A DNA stretch of 64,000 nt from Viscum album (lineage: Eukaryota; Streptophyta; Magnoliopsida; Santalales; Viscaceae). The stretch's first letter is position 1; the number at the start of each line of letters is the position of its first letter. The notes below the pieces were generated by a model. The model was not told where the DNA came from. It saw only the letters and a list, made by a program, of their open reading frames with translations, and did no database searches. Positions 10,498 to 23,400 of this stretch are shown here, in pieces. The stretch is taken from NCBI GenBank assembly GCA_963277665.1, contig OY728133.1:392721962-392785961 (forward strand), written 5' to 3'. The translations under genes were made by a program, and so were the position numbers.

Positions 10498-12671
10498 TAA
10501 AGAACCTTTGTGATGTTATTTTTTAAAAAAGTTTTTGTATTTGATGAAAACAATCAATTTTATGAAAGAATGTTTTTTTATTTATGATCGGAACCAGTCC
10601 ATCATAATATGTTTTTATAAGAATGATGGAAGTTGTTGAATGTTCAAACCCAATTATAAAATGGATGAAAAGTTTATATATTTGAGAAGGTTGTTTTCTG
10701 GACTCAGGATTTAATACTAAGCAACATCAGATAAAGAATGGTTAAGGAAGATATAAGTTTGAAGTTCTATAAAGTTGTTGATCCGATCCATCATCGGACC
10801 TAGATTCATCAGCATGAAGTTCCAGATTCATCAGACTCAGTGTTGTTTAGAACGTCATAAGTTTCATAGTGAGTAAGTTAAAATGATAAATCAAATATAA
10901 AGATCATTGCATCCAAAAGAATTGGAGGGAGAAATTTTTAATTTTTGTGAGCTTTCCTTTTCTATAATCATACTGATGCTGAGAAAGATAATTAGAATAA
11001 TTTTGAGAATGATAATCATAATAATGATGGGAAAGATAATCAGACTGAAGTTGAGTAAGATAATAACAATAAAGGTGAGAAATATAATTAGACTAAAGCT
11101 GAGGAAGATAATCACACTGAAGATGAGAAAGATAATTATACTAAATTTGGGAAATATAATCGAGCTAAATATGAGAAAGATAATCAGACTGAAGATGAGT
11201 GAGATAATCAATCTCATGCTAAGTAAGATAATCAGACTGAAGTTGAGAAATATAATCATACTAAAGTTGAGAAAGATAATCAAAATGAATATGAGAAAGA
11301 TAATTATACTAAATCTAAGAAAAATAATCAGCCTGAAGTTGAGCCTGATAATTATACTAAAGCTAATCAAGATAATCAGACTGAAGCTGAGCAAGATAAT
11401 CATATAAAAACTGAGCAAGATAATCAAACTGAAGCAAACTAAAATAATATAATTGAAGTTGAGAAAGATAATCATACTAACACTGAGAATGATAATTAGA
11501 CTAATGTTGAACAAGATAATTAGGCTGAAGTTGAGCTATATAATCAGACTGAAGATGAGAAAGATAATTATATTGAAGTTAAGAAAGAAAATCATATTGA
11601 ATATGAGAAAGATAATCAGACTAAATTTTTGCAAGATAATAATACTGAAGCTGAGAAACATAATCATATTGAATTTGAGAAAGATAATCAGACTGAAGCT
11701 GAGAAAGATAATTTGAATGAAGTTGATCAAGTTCACTAGAGTAAAGATTAGTAAGATAATTATACTTAATAAAATTTAGTATGTACAAGAAGATTGGCTT
11801 TATAGAAGTCTTGATAATGTCTAAATAAGTCAACTTTGCATTTTAAATGTGTGTGATTTTCAGAGTTTGGAAATTTCAGCAATCAGGAAATGTTTTTCAG
11901 TTTCCTTCATTTTCTTTTTTGAGTGTCCTATTAATATAGGCATATTTCATTTACACATTGTAAATTTTTCATGAGTTTAGAAAAGGTGGAGGGATGATAT
12001 ATTTTATAGAGAGTTCCTTTTAGAAAAATATCTGATTTAGTGATCGGACATATGTTGTTTTGTTTACCATATTGAGAAACATCATATTGAGAAGATCATA
12101 ATGATTTGATTAGACTGAGGAAGATCAAAAATCATTTTTATTAGATTTTATGATGTTCAGATTGAGAAAGAGAAGATCATATTGAGTCAATTATACTAAT
12201 TCAATCGGACTAGGTTCATCAAACTGAAGACATTGCACTCGAGGTCATCAGATCTAGGAACATTTTTTGATTATATTGAAAAAATTATTTACTCTTTTTT
12301 TGTTCAATTATTTTTTTAATAAACTTTGTAAAGTGTAGGGAGTCTGTATAATCATTTCTACCATGATATATAAGGTGTCTAATAGTATTTGGAAAAAATT
12401 GTATTCACTTCTTCTTAACAGTGAATTTCAATAGAACCATGTGAGTCTCTATGATAAGGATATAGGTTCTCACACGGAGTTTGAACCTTGTAAATCTTGT
12501 GTGATTTAATTTATTTCCTTATTTTCATCAATGAGTATTTACTAAAAGATGATAATAAAATTAATATTAACAGTTTTTAGGGGTTAAGTTTCTAAAATTA
12601 TTGAAAATAATAAAAAGTAAACAACTGATTCAACCCCCCCCCATCTCAGTTGTTTTTTATCCTTTGGAACA
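10498..12671 (+). repeat. 5' LTR of the old copia element
   Basis: It is paired with 18231-20402 and collinear throughout. Shared landmarks include 'ccagtccatc' near 10595 and 18331, the 24-bp repeat array, a 'cacattgtaa' or 'cactttgtaa' block, and the 'gtaaacaactgattcaacc' end. It ends ...GGAACA directly before the primer site. The TATA region is degenerate here (about 11929-11940), unlike in the right LTR. Confidence 0.85.
10981..11768 (+). repeat. 24-bp tandem array in U3, 33 units
   Basis: The unit is close to GAGAAAGATAATCAGACTGAAGTT (24 bp, 8 codons). 'GATAAT' or 'TATAAT' falls in exact 24-bp register from 10992 to 11760, giving 33 units with no net indel, despite many substitutions. 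In one frame it would read as an eight-residue acidic repeat (T-E-V-E-K-D-N-Q), but stops interrupt it. The long Ile-rich reading frames on both strands here (10891-11514, 10907-11407, 11453-11716) are artefacts of a period divisible by three. Confidence 0.92.
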
Positions 12672-12676
12672 TCAAT

Positions 12677-12689
12677 TTGTATCAGATCT
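12677..12689 (+). other. Primer binding site, tRNA-iMet type
   Basis: TTGTATCAGATCT matches the canonical plant iMet primer site TGGTATCAGAGCT at 11 of 13 positions. It lies five bases after the LTR end. It primes minus-strand DNA synthesis in an intact element. Confidence 0.8.
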
Positions 12690-12989
12690 CCAAGGATACC
12701 TTATTGAATCCTTATCATGTATAATCTTAATTCTATCAATAGTAAATGAAAAACTATATTTGATGGAAAATTGTTACGGATGAAAAATTAGGATGATTCC
12801 TTATCACTTATATCTTGGATTGGAAATTTTTTATTCTATTACAATAGGGGTCCCACCTATTAATAAATATTCCCCGATGAATTTTTCTAATAATATAAAA
12901 ATAAAATTTGATGGAAAATATATAAATTTTATTTCTTATGTCCTTATAAAAAAAATTATATGAAGGTGATGTGTCTCAAAACATCAAAG

Positions 12990-13560
12990 GGTATATGGGA
13001 CAAGTTGAAAAGTATTGTCAAAAGGTAATACTGAAGTAAAAGAAATAAAACTCAAAATTTTGTATAGTAAGTATAAAGACATAAGGATGAGAGATAAAAA
13101 ACTATTGATGATAACTTCACAAATGTAAATAAATTTTTTTGCAACATCAAATGATTTGGTGATGTCCTAGAATATTCTTTAATTATAAATAAACTTATGA
13201 GAAACTTTCTAGATATATTTGATTCTAGAATTTACTCTTTAGAAGATAATGATGATTTATCTCTTGATGAATTTCATAACTTTATTTTTTTTCTTATGAA
13301 ATGAGTAAAGATACAATGTTAAAAAATAATATAAAATAATAAGTTCATTTTGAAGTAATGAGAAAAATTAAAATACAAGATGCAAAATATATTGATCCTT
13401 TTGACTCTGAAGATAATTATTATGATGAGTTGAATGAAAAAATCATGTCACTTATATCCAGGAAATATCAAAAATGAAGAGGAAAGTATGGAGGTAAAAT
13501 TCTTATCAAATGTTTTGAGTATGATGGAATCAAACACTTTTTTATGAATTGTACCTAGAA
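12990..13560 (+). pseudogene. gag: Copia Gag remnant (UBN2-type domain and zinc knuckle)
   Basis: Translating across frameshifts recovers collinear Gag blocks. These are a YGTS-K segment near 12990, VKEIKLKILYSKYKDIRMRD at 13037-13096, an INKLMRNFLDIFDSRI-like block near 13185-13235 and a DDLSLDEFHN-like block near 13252-13278. A zinc knuckle follows at about 13508-13552, reading KCFEYDGIKHFFMNC. Its second metal-binding cysteine has become tyrosine, so metal binding is presumably lost. The true start is not identifiable. Confidence 0.75.
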
Positions 13561-14157
13561 GAACGTTGGATAATATCGAGAGGATTATGATGAAATTTTT
13601 TCATTAAGGAAACTGAAAACGTAAAAAAGAAGAAAATTTATCCCAAAAATATAAGAATAATTTCACAGGAGAAAAAATAAGTATAATAATTAAGAAATAT
13701 GAATAAAACTCAAATGAATACAATTCTTTAGAATAATTAAGTTTAAAAAAATAATAACCTTCATTGAAAAAGTTTTGTAATAATAGTAAAGAAGTTGGTA
13801 TATAGAGAGTTTCAACTCGGAATAGAACTTTTTTCATGTCATGAGGAAAAAATATCTCGATACATAAATCAATGTAATAAATAAATATTGAGAGTAACTT
13901 GTTGAAGGAAAAAACTATATCATCAAGTAGGAGGAATAATACATTCAGGGGATCTTATGTTACAAAAAAAGAATTATTGAATAAGGAAAGTTGGTTGAAG
14001 ATCTCAGTAAGAATATGGTAGCTAAGGAAGAATAAGTTAATAAGTTTCAATCAAAACTTCTTGTGTCTAAAATTACCTTGATTAAGATAAATGAAAACTT
14101 CATAATAACATCGAAATTGAGAATTGAGATTCTAAAGTTTCTGAGAGAACTAAAGTC

Positions 14158-14480
14158 ATGAATCAGGTGAAATCCTCACCCACCAAAAATTATGTTTCCT
14201 ATGATATTTCTAATATTTTAGGCTCTAAAAATAGTATTGGGGAATTTTTTATTGAAAAAGGTTATGAGAAACCTATTTCAGCTACAAAATATGGAAACTT
14301 ACTCTGGAGGAAATATGATACACATCAAGATATTGTTAAAGTAAGAAGATGTCATCAACCTCAACAAGGTTTCTAAAAATAAAGATCATAATTAAAGAGA
14401 AAATCAATATTTTATTACTATTTTTTGTTTTGTGGAATCTATGGTCATGGGGATTATATTTTTTTGCATAACTTGTCACT
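14158..14480 (+). pseudogene. Copia Gag-Pol linker remnant
   Basis: A 72-codon open frame (14158-14376) has no clear domain. In another frame a CGIYGHGDY motif at about 14430-14460 resembles the second knuckle-like CxxCGxxGH motif that precedes protease in this kind of copia polyprotein. Its place between Gag and protease is as expected. Identification is weak outside that motif. Confidence 0.45.
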
Positions 14481-14757
14481 TATCAAAACAAGTTTAAAAC
14501 AAAGTGAATGAAATGATGGAATGAGGATTGGTAAATTTCCTTACCCATAGGAAGTTAAAAAGAAATATCTGAAGATGTTAGAAACTTTCCAACAGAAAAT
14601 AAATTTTAATGTCTAGAATAAGTTTGTGGAATATGTGATCAAGATATTCATCATGCTGAAATATTTTTGAAAAACCTTCCAGAACAAGTTTCTTATGGTA
14701 GTAAAGAAAAGAAATATGGAATGAAGAAAGTCTAGGAAAGAGATTTTTTTGTAGAGA

Positions 14758-14950
14758 TAGTTTGGAAAGTAAGAAAAGGAAAAAACCATGGATACTGGAT
14801 AGTCATTATTCTTCATGTATGATAGATGATATAAAAATATTAAAAGATTTTGAATGTCATTATGGTGGAGTATTTAACTTTGTTAATGAAAATACCTTAA
14901 AAATCAGAGGAATTAGAATGGATGAGATTGAAGAGGAGAAGTTTTAATTT
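14758..14950 (+). pseudogene. Copia aspartic protease remnant
   Basis: KKPWILDSHYSSCMIDD at about 14782-14832 aligns with the copia protease active-site region (W-x-L-DSG-CS-HM-D). The catalytic Asp-Ser pair is kept, but the glycine of DSG is histidine. Downstream, GGVFNFVNENTLKIRGI corresponds to the conserved GG-V-FGDN-KGKI-GIG segment. The 61-codon open frame stops at 14947. Confidence 0.8.
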
Positions 14951-15119
14951 GTGGATGTTTTATTTTTTAATGGGATGAAACATTACATGATTAGTGTGAT
15001 TCTACTTTGTGATGATGGAAAATAAGTGATCTTTAGAAAATATTCTTATGTTATAAAAAGTGTGAAAGATGGAAAATTTATAACAAAAGTAGAAATAACT
15101 AGTGGGAATCTTTTTTAGA

Positions 15120-16040
15120 TTAGAGAACGTAACTACTCATGTTAGCTAAGTGTTGAATATGAAAATAAGTTGTGGCACCAGAGACTTGTCCACCTTGGGA
15201 AAAAACATAAAAAAACTTTCTAAAGTTTATGTTTCCCATTATTTTCTAGAATTGAAAATAATATATGAAGATGTTTTTATTACTTTTCATAAAGTGAATA
15301 TGACTAAAAAAGTCATAAGGGAGTTGAGATTTAGTCTACTATACCTATTGAACTTATTCATTCAGATTTATGTGGTAAAATGAGATATCAATAAAAAAAA
15401 TTAGATTTACACTTTATCACTTTTATTAATGATTTCACTCGGTTGAAAAAATAATATTTATGAAACAAAAATCAGAGACTCTGGAAAATTTTATGTTTTT
15501 TAGAAAATAAGTTTAGAAAAGAAATACGAGATTATATAAAGAAGTTGAGAATGGATAATGGTTCCAAATTCAAAAAAATAACTTTGAAACTTATCTGAGA
15601 TATGATGGTATCAGAAAAATTGTATAGTGCTCCCTACACACCAAAAAAATGGATTATACAAAAGAATTAATAAAATTTTTGTGGAAATGTGAAGAAGTAT
15701 GTTATGAGAACAAAAAATTTCAAATTTTGACTAGAGATAAGTTATTAGTACAGGTTTACATAATCAGAAAAGATGTTTTTTGAAACTGGAATCCAACATG
15801 AATTTTTATGAAATGTGTTTTTCAACAAAAAAACCTTCATTGAAGTACTTTAATGTTTAAGGAATTTCATGTTTACCTAAAATAAAAAATTTAGATATAG
15901 GAAGGTTTGATGAAAAAGATGAATGAGGAAATTTTATAGGTTATTCACCTAATGGAAGAAGTTAAAAATTCTAGAACAGGCACTTAAATATTTTGGTTGA
16001 ATCACATGATTTTAAAGTAATTGAATATTAAAATTTTGTA
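15120..16040 (+). pseudogene. Copia integrase remnant with pre-integrase segment
   Basis: The LWHQRLVHLGK motif at about 15170-15205 is the pre-integrase LWH-RLGH signature. The integrase core follows with the first catalytic Asp in ELIHSDLCGKMR (about 15350-15385), an INDFTRL block (compare VDDYSRF), a M-NGSKFK-type block for the second Asp, and SAPYTPKKNGL-like sequence near 15635-15660. A WKGR-like through GKFD-KDEGNFIGYSPNGRS block follows at 15895-15965. Frameshifts and stops are frequent. This enzyme would insert the DNA copy. Confidence 0.85.
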
Positions 16041-16309
16041 ACAAAAGTTATTCAAGATGTCGAGGAGGATAAACTGGAGACTTCCAATGATACTGAGTCA
16101 AAACATCCTTACTAAGATTTAGGAGAATCATGTGATGAAGAAAGTCCACCTGGAAGAAATTTTTTAAAATTTCACACCTTACTAAAACATTTTAAGTACG
16201 AAAACATTATTGGAAATCAGAAGGATCCAGTTCAGACTAGAAGAAAGTTGAGATTATAAAATGAAACTTCACTTATCTCAAAATTTAAACCATAATTAGT
16301 GTCAAAAAA

Positions 16310-17140
16310 ATATTCAATAAAAATAATGGATTGATTTTATGAATGAAGAGTTTGATCATATTGATAAAAATAAAACATATGAACTTATTCCGTAGTCATC
16401 AAGTAAACATTTTATTATAGTAAAGTGGGTTTAACAAAAAAATTGAATTAGCATGGAGAAGTTTCAAGAAACAAAAATAAAATACTTGTTTGTAAAGGCT
16501 ATGGATAGGTGGAAGTATGGATTTTGAAGAAACTTTTTACCCTGTTATAGGATTTGAAACTATTGGAATGCTTTTTTCAGTGACAACACATTGAAATTAG
16601 AAACTTTATCACATGGATATAAAGTCATATTTCTTAAATGGTGAGATTGAGGAAGAAGTTTATATTGAAAAACCTTGTGATTTTCAACTTGGTAATAATG
16701 AAAAAAGGTTTTTAGAATGAATAAAACCTTTTATGGGTTGAAACAATCCTGACATGACTGGTATTCAAACTTGATATATATTTAATAATGTTATGTTTTT
16801 TGGAAAAGAAAAGTTGATAGAAACTTATATGTGAGATATGTTGACTTTAGAACTCTAATTTTAATTGTTTATGTTGATGATATAGTTTTTTATAGGGAGG
16901 AAGAAAAAGTTTTTAATGAATTTTCTAAGGGAATGAAGAAGAATTTTAAAATATCAAGGTTGGGTGAATTAATTTTTTTAATTGGCTTAAAAGTTCAAAA
17001 AAATAAAATACCTTTTCTTATATCAAAAAAAGTATGTCCGGGAATTGATAAAGAAGTTTGGCATGACAGAATCCAAATAATTTTCTACTCCTATATCTAT
17101 GAGCACAAAGTTGAGTAAAGATGATTTTGGAGAATGTTTG
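16310..17140 (+). pseudogene. Copia reverse transcriptase remnant
   Basis: Collinear RT blocks occur across several frames: W-DFMNEEFDHIDKNKTYELIP, FYGLKQS-HDWY and, in a 95-codon open frame at 16831-17118, LILIVYVDDIVF. The YVDD catalytic box at 16870-16881 is intact. FKISRLGELIFLIGLKVQ matches the conserved F-M--LG-L-FLGLQI block. Further sequence to about 17240 (TSRTNIFYIETLYARYQCSPKE) matches the region that leads to RNase H. Stops and frameshifts preclude a functional product. Confidence 0.9.
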
Positions 17141-17229
17141 AACCAGAATGACTTTTAGAATCTGATAGAAATTTAATTTTCCTTACAACTTCAAGGACTA
17201 ATATTTTTTATATTGAAACTTTGTATGCC

Positions 17230-17800
17230 AGGTATCAGTGTAGTCCAAAAGAATAAAATATGTTGGTAGAAAAGAGAATTATGAGATATTTCATTGGAAA
17301 AAACTTCACAAGGGTTTTTAGACAAAAGAAATTGAGAGTTGAAGTTGCAGGGTTATAGTGATTATGATTGTGATTGAGATTTTAATGATAGAAAATCAAC
17401 ATTAGAAGGAACATTTTTCTTGGGTGAATTTTGTGTAAGTTGGCATAGTAAGATGAAAATTTCAGTAATTGTGACAACATCGGAATCAAAATTTATTTCA
17501 GTTACTCAGTCTTATACTCAGATGTTGTGGATAATGGATTATCTATAAGATTTGAAAGTAAAGGTTTCTAAACCATTGAATATACTTTATTATAATGGTA
17601 TTGAAACTTATATTTCTAAAAATCATTTCCAACATTCAATATAAAAAACACATTGATATAAATTTTCTCATTATAAAATAGAAATTGTCTAGTGGAGATA
17701 TTTTTCTAGAATATATCTCAAGGAAGTATCAAATTACTGATATATTCACAAAAAAATTCGAAAATAAAGGTTTATTGAGTTTAGTCTGCAAATTCATGTT
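17230..17800 (+). pseudogene. Copia RNase H remnant
   Basis: After MRYFIGKNFTRV (compare RILRYLKGT) come WHSKMKISVIVTTSESKFIS-like sequence near 17450-17500, KHIDINF near 17650-17665, and YQITDIFTKKFENKG at about 17728-17775. The last matches the standard copia RNase H C-terminal DQIADIFTKPL block. Multiple stops are present. Confidence 0.85.
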
Positions 17801-18218
17801 CATACTCCTCTAATGAGTTCATAAAATGTCATTAAAAAGTAACCCCGCAAGTCTTTGGATTATATAGACAAAGGAGGAGAGAAAGAAACCACATTTTTAA
17901 TTTGTAAGAAGTTTTTAATTATCTTTATTTTATGAATATGAATTTGTGGTTATCATAAAATAGATAGAGAAAAAGAAAAAGTGATAGAAAATGAAAAGTG
18001 AGAAAGGCTTATCTTAACATGGCTACATAATTTTCATGACACTAAGGGATGTAACTCCTTCAAAAACATTATTTATCTAGTAGTTTGGTGTCAGGACACT
18101 CTCTTTTGAGAAATGTTATATTTTGTTAAAATTTAAATATCATGAGTTGTTTAAAAAAGATTACTTGTGAAAAAATAATGAGATAAAATGTGGTTAACGG
18201 GTGTTGTCAAAAAAATCC
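17801..18218 (+). other. 3' untranslated region of the old copia element
   Basis: Non-coding DNA between the RNase H remnant and the polypurine tract. A purine-rich run at 17871-17889 (acaaaggaggagagaaag) may be a secondary polypurine tract. Confidence 0.5.
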
Positions 18219-18230
18219 AAAGGGTGAGAT
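18219..18230 (+). other. Polypurine tract of the old copia element
   Basis: AAAGGGTGAGAT lies directly before the right LTR start TGAAGAAAC at 18231. One T interrupts the usual AAAGGGGGAGAT. Confidence 0.75.
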
Positions 18231-18711
18231 TGAAGAAACTTTTTGATGTTTTGTTTTAACAATGGGTTTTTATTTGTAGAAAACTAACCTTTTTATAAAA
18301 GAATGTGTTTGTTTTTCAGGATGAGATCCAGTCCATCGTGTTGAGTTTTTGTAAGAATGATAAATGTTGATGAATTTTCTAACCCAAACATAAAAGGGGA
18401 TAAAAAAATTTATCATTGAGAAATTTATTTTCCGAACTCAATCTTTTGGAATGAGAAGTACCAGATGCAGAAGGTGAAGGAAAGATGGAAGTTGTAAGTT
18501 CTATAAAGTTATTGATTTGATATAGCAATGTACTCAAATCTATTAGCAATAAGTTCAAGATTAATCTGAATCATCATTTGTAATAATGTCAGAATTTATA
18601 GTGGGGAAGTCTAACCAGTAAATCAAATATATAGATCATTAGATCCAAAAAAATCCAAGGAAGAAATTATTGATTGTTTTAAGTTTTTCTATGAACAATT
18701 ATACTAAAGCT

Positions 18712-19500
18712 GAGAAAGATAATCTAACTAAAGTAGATCAAGATAATTGGACTAAAGCTAAGTAAGATAATCAAATAGAAGTTGGGAAAGATAATCATAC
18801 AAAACCTAAGTAAGATAACCAGATTAGAGATGAGAAATATAATCATACTAAAGTTGAGCAAGATAATCATACTGAACCTAAGAAAGATAATTGGAGTGAA
18901 GTTGAGCGATATAATTAGACAGATGCAGAGCAAGATAAACAGAATGAAGCTGAGTAAGATACTCAGATTAAAGTTGATCAAGATAATCATAATAAAGATA
19001 ATAAAGATAATGAAATTGAAGCTGAGAAAAATAATAAAACTAAATATAAGAAAGGTAGTAATACTAAAGCTAATTATGATAATCATATTGGATATTAGAA
19101 ATATAATCTAACTAGATCTGAGTAAGATAATTAAACTAAATATGAGCGAGATAATTGGACTAAAGCTTAGAAAGATAATAACATTGAATCTATGCAAGAT
19201 AATAATACAAAATTTAAGAAATATAATCAGACCGAATCTAAGGAATATAATCATACATAAGTTGAGAATGATAATAATATTAAAGCTGAGCAAGATAATA
19301 AAACTGATTTTGATAAAGATAATCATACAATGAATGATCCAGATAATCAGACTGAAGGTGATCAAGATAATTGGACATAAGATGAGGGAGATAATTAGAC
19401 TAAATATGAGCAAGATAATTATACTCAAGTTGAGAAATATAATCATACTAATACTGAGTAGTATAATTTGATAAAATATGAGAAAGATAATCATACTGAA
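18712..19500 (+). repeat. 24-bp tandem array in the 3' LTR, 33 units
   Basis: It has the same unit as 10981-11768. 'GATAAT' or a variant keeps exact 24-bp register from 18723 to 19491, again 33 units. Unit-by-unit comparison suggests the two arrays are offset by about one unit for part of their length. Reading frames at 18724-19111 and 19108-19494 are artefacts. Confidence 0.92.
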
Positions 19501-19658
19501 GAAATTTTAGTATGTTAGAGAAGACTAATTTTGGATGAATCTTAAGAAGGTTTTAAGAAGTAAAATTTTGAGTTTAAATGCGAGTTATTTTGGATATTTG
19601 AAATCTGATTAAGTGGGAGAAGTGTTTTAGTTCCCTGACTTTTGTTTTCTAAGCTGCC

Positions 19659-19667
19659 TATAAATAG
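19659..19667 (+). promoter_or_regulatory. TATA box of the old copia LTR
   Basis: CCTATAAATAGAG follows the 24-bp array by about 160 bp and precedes a 'cacactttgtaac' block, consistent with a U3/R boundary. Confidence 0.6.
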
Positions 19668-20402
19668 AGTCATAGTTCATTCACACTTTGTAACTTTTAT
19701 ACAAGTGTGTAAAATGAAGTGATATGAGGTATTTGAGAAATATTTCCTTTAATAAAGATATCTCATTAGTTTATTGTACATTTGTTGTTTTGTGAAATTG
19801 AATAAGAAACATCATATTGAGAAGCTCGTATTGAGTTGATTAGACTGAAAAAATTTAGACTGCGTTTTTCATGAGAGCTTATGAAGTAAAAATTGAGAAA
19901 GGAAATATTTTATTGAGTCAATCAAACTGAGTCAATCGGACTGGGTTCATCTAACTAAAGGCCATCTGAGTTAAGTTCATTGGACCAAGGAACTATTGTG
20001 GAGTAGATAGAATAATGTTTTTACTCTTGTTTTGGATTAATTATTTTGTAAGAAACCTTTTAAACTGATGAGAGTTAATATAATCATTTCTATCAAGATA
20101 TATAAGGTGACTACTAGGATTTTGGAACATGTTTTATTCAGTTCTTCTTAATAGTGAATTTCTATAGACCCTCATGAATGGTTATAGTAAGGATGTAGGT
20201 TCTCACATGGGGGGATGAACCTTATAAATCACGATTGATTTACTTTCATTCATACTTTATCATGAATGAGTATTTACTAAAATATGATAATGAAATTAAC
20301 CTTAATATGTATATGGTTTTATGTTTTAAATGGTCTTGAAACTCATAAGAAGTAAACAACTAATTCAACCTCCCCCCCTCAGTTTTTTTAATCCTTTTAA
20401 CA

Positions 20403-23400
20403 TCATGTGAAACTAAAATATAAGGTTTAAAATGTCACCAAAAAAATATAAATTTTATTAATTGTTTACATTTATATATTATAATATTTTTATTTGAATA
20501 CATGTCCATTTTAAAGCATTGTACTAGATAAATATATTAATTATATTTTAATTTATTCCGACTATGTCCTTTCCCTCACTTATAAACAGAACCTCCTATT
20601 ATACTTTACTAAAAAAGTTTGATCACTCAAGATCAACAAATACATGACCTAATGCCTTAATATCTTCCTTTACAATATATTATATCTTCTAGAAGTCCAT
20701 TAATATCATCCTAATAATATTTAATTTATAAGAAAAATGAATTCTATTAAAGAATAAGTAATTTTGTTAACAAATTATTTCGAAGTTTATCTCTTCTTAT
20801 ACTTCATATAAATATTTTTTATCCACATAAAATGATGAATACAATATCATAAATATATTTAGATTTTATTATGATTATGTTAAAACCATTTTCCACATCC
20901 TCTCTATCAAATGTGAAATGAAAATTCTTTCTCATGCGTACTTATGGACTACAACCTTCACATAGATATATGATTCATTTTCCATAATAATATTTCAGGT
21001 TTGGTTATTATAATAAATTTATGATTTATATATGATATTTTTTACTTAATTATTCTTATGTATTGATATTATATTATCTACCTTAATACCTTATCATCTG
21101 TTGGAAAATGATAATGTCACTCATTCGTATGTGTGGACTATCACTGCCACGAATTGATGTGATTCGTTTTTAATTTATGATTTACATGGAAGGTAATATG
21201 GATATATTTAATGAATATATATTTTATGTTATGATATAATTATTATTTTTTAAAGGTGAATTGTTATTTACCTTTATTTCAATCCATCCATCTAAAAGTG
21301 GAAACCACACTCAAGCATATGTACAGACCACCGTCTCCACGAAGTGATGTAGTTTCATTTTTCATCACTAGTTTATATAAATAATTATAAAATTTTATAT
21401 GATTAATAAATATGATAATTAATTCATGATTAATATTATTTATATGATGAAACCATGACCAAGGTGTAGTTACAAAACCTTTTAACCAAAACATGCATGG
21501 AAAATAGACCTGTTTTCACCCGAATGTTCATTTTAATGATGAAATTTTTAATGAAGGATAATTAGAAATTATAAAGGAATGATACATAGTAAGTTACGTG
21601 TTAATATGTTTCTTTAATATATTTATAATAAATATATTTTTATTATATCAAATATTTTAATATGTATAAAGAAAGGTGAGGCTTGGGGTAAGGGTTTCTC
21701 GTCTCACTTTTGTTTATGTGAGACATATACCATATTCACCACATGTTTCCTTCATGTGGTGTATATACCAGAACTTTAATATGATATATCATTTTTATAT
21801 TTATATTAATAGTATTTATAGTTTCATTTTATGTTATATCTTTCATGGGAAGTATGATTAAAAAGGTAACAATTTTGTAAGTGTTTATGTTACAATCTCA
21901 TTTCTTTTTGGGATTATATGTGCTAAATTTCCATTAAGGGAAATTTTTTGAATCTTATATTTGAAAAAAATATATTTTATTATAATATGATTTATCCTAG
22001 AATATTTATTTATTATTACCATTTACCTCTTTATTTTACTTAAAATTATCATTAAAATGTTTTTAAAGAAAAGTCAACCATATTTCCTCTTTGATCGATA
22101 AACTTTTTCCTCTATGTCCATAGGCTTCAAAATTGTTTTAGGAAAGTACATACCTATAATTAAAATATTTTAAAAATATCATTTTAAAAACCTTTTACAT
22201 TATTTAAAAATGTTCAAAAATTAATATTTTTTAATGAAACATTTTTCTGAAAAAATCATTTTTGAATTTTTAATAAGGTGTGAAAGGAATGTTTTCTTTT
22301 AACGTATATGACATGAACGAATTTTTCCACCATAATGACCCTATATTTATTTTATGATTCCTTTAAATTATTCTATACATATTTTCAAATAAAATAATTT
22401 TCTTAATATTCTAGGAATTTTTAGTTAAAATATTATCAAATGAAAAAGGATATTTTCGCAGGTTTTCAAAAAAAATATTTGAATGTTTTTTTAAAGGTAT
22501 TATTCATCTATGTCCGATCATTTAATGATATTTATGATTCACTAGGGATATTATCTTATAATACCATACACTTAACATCTCTAGATTTATATGATGATGA
22601 TGATTTAAGGATGATTCTATGAAACACATTTCTTTCCAATTGATTAATTGAGTTATGATAAGACCTTTATGAAACCTGTTTATTTTCCATATATTATGAT
22701 ATGAGATGAAATGTTTATGAAACACTTTTCCTTTCCATCGTTTATGGTATGATCATACAATGAAGGTTTTATGATCTTATGGGACACATATTCATAGCTT
22801 TAATAATGTGATTAGTAGATATAAAAATATATAGCCCACCATTGATTTGGGTAAAGAATAATATCTCAAAAGATAATAATAACTATAATGGTGAGTGTAC
22901 CTAGATCAATAAGGGACTCTCTCCAATATGATTGAATTGGGAGTGAACCATGACTAAGGAAATGATTGAATGGGGAGTGAACCCAATCCACTATGATAGC
23001 CTTGGAAGTGATCCATGACTAATGCAATGATTTTATTTTATTATGTGTGTGCAAAAAACTTATGTCTTATGCCTATGATATTTTCTCATGGATCGCGATT
23101 GATTATTGATGATTACACACTCCTAGGTCTTTTTCCTTTTTTGTGACAAATCCTTAATCTATGATTTATTATTAATTATATTTTATTAATTTTATATTAT
23201 TATTATATGTTATATTCATGTTACCATACCCTTATTATTATCTTATGCTCACTTATTATCATTTATTTATATCTCTTATGTTTACCCTTACTCAGTATGT
23301 GAGCTCACCCTTTCATGTGCTTTAAGTTTTCCCTAGGTTATAAAGAAGGGTACTAAGTATGATGATTCTAGAAGGGTGCCTTATGTAAATAAATATGTTT

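Larger units (their letters stand above)
10498..20402 (+). mobile_element. Old full-length Ty1/copia retrotransposon, heavily mutated
   Basis: It has two LTRs of 2174 and 2172 bp, an iMet-type primer site after the left one, gag-pol remnants in the order gag, protease, integrase, RT, RNase H (the copia order), and a polypurine tract before the right LTR. The insertion splits family X copy A: sequence left of 10498 aligns to about 26870, and sequence from 20403 aligns to about 26890. No convincing 5-bp duplication remains (GGTTA left, TCATG right), and the left terminus has mutated from TG to TA. Every coding domain carries stops or frameshifts and the LTRs have diverged strongly, so this is an ancient insertion. 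Confidence 0.88.
18231..20402 (+). repeat. 3' LTR of the old copia element
   Basis: It runs from TGAAGAAAC to TTTTAACA, 2172 bp against 2174 bp for the left LTR. It keeps the better preserved promoter and the second 24-bp array. Confidence 0.85.

Noticed and set aside
10891..11716. Long Ile/Lys-rich open frames on both strands (also 18724-19494)
   Set aside because: They arise because the 24-bp repeat is a multiple of three and AT-rich, so several frames stay open. They lie in LTR U3 and have no protein character.
10493..20407. Target-site duplication for the old copia element
   Set aside because: The flanking pentamers GGTTA and TCATG do not match. The duplication has decayed or the ends are off by a few bases.
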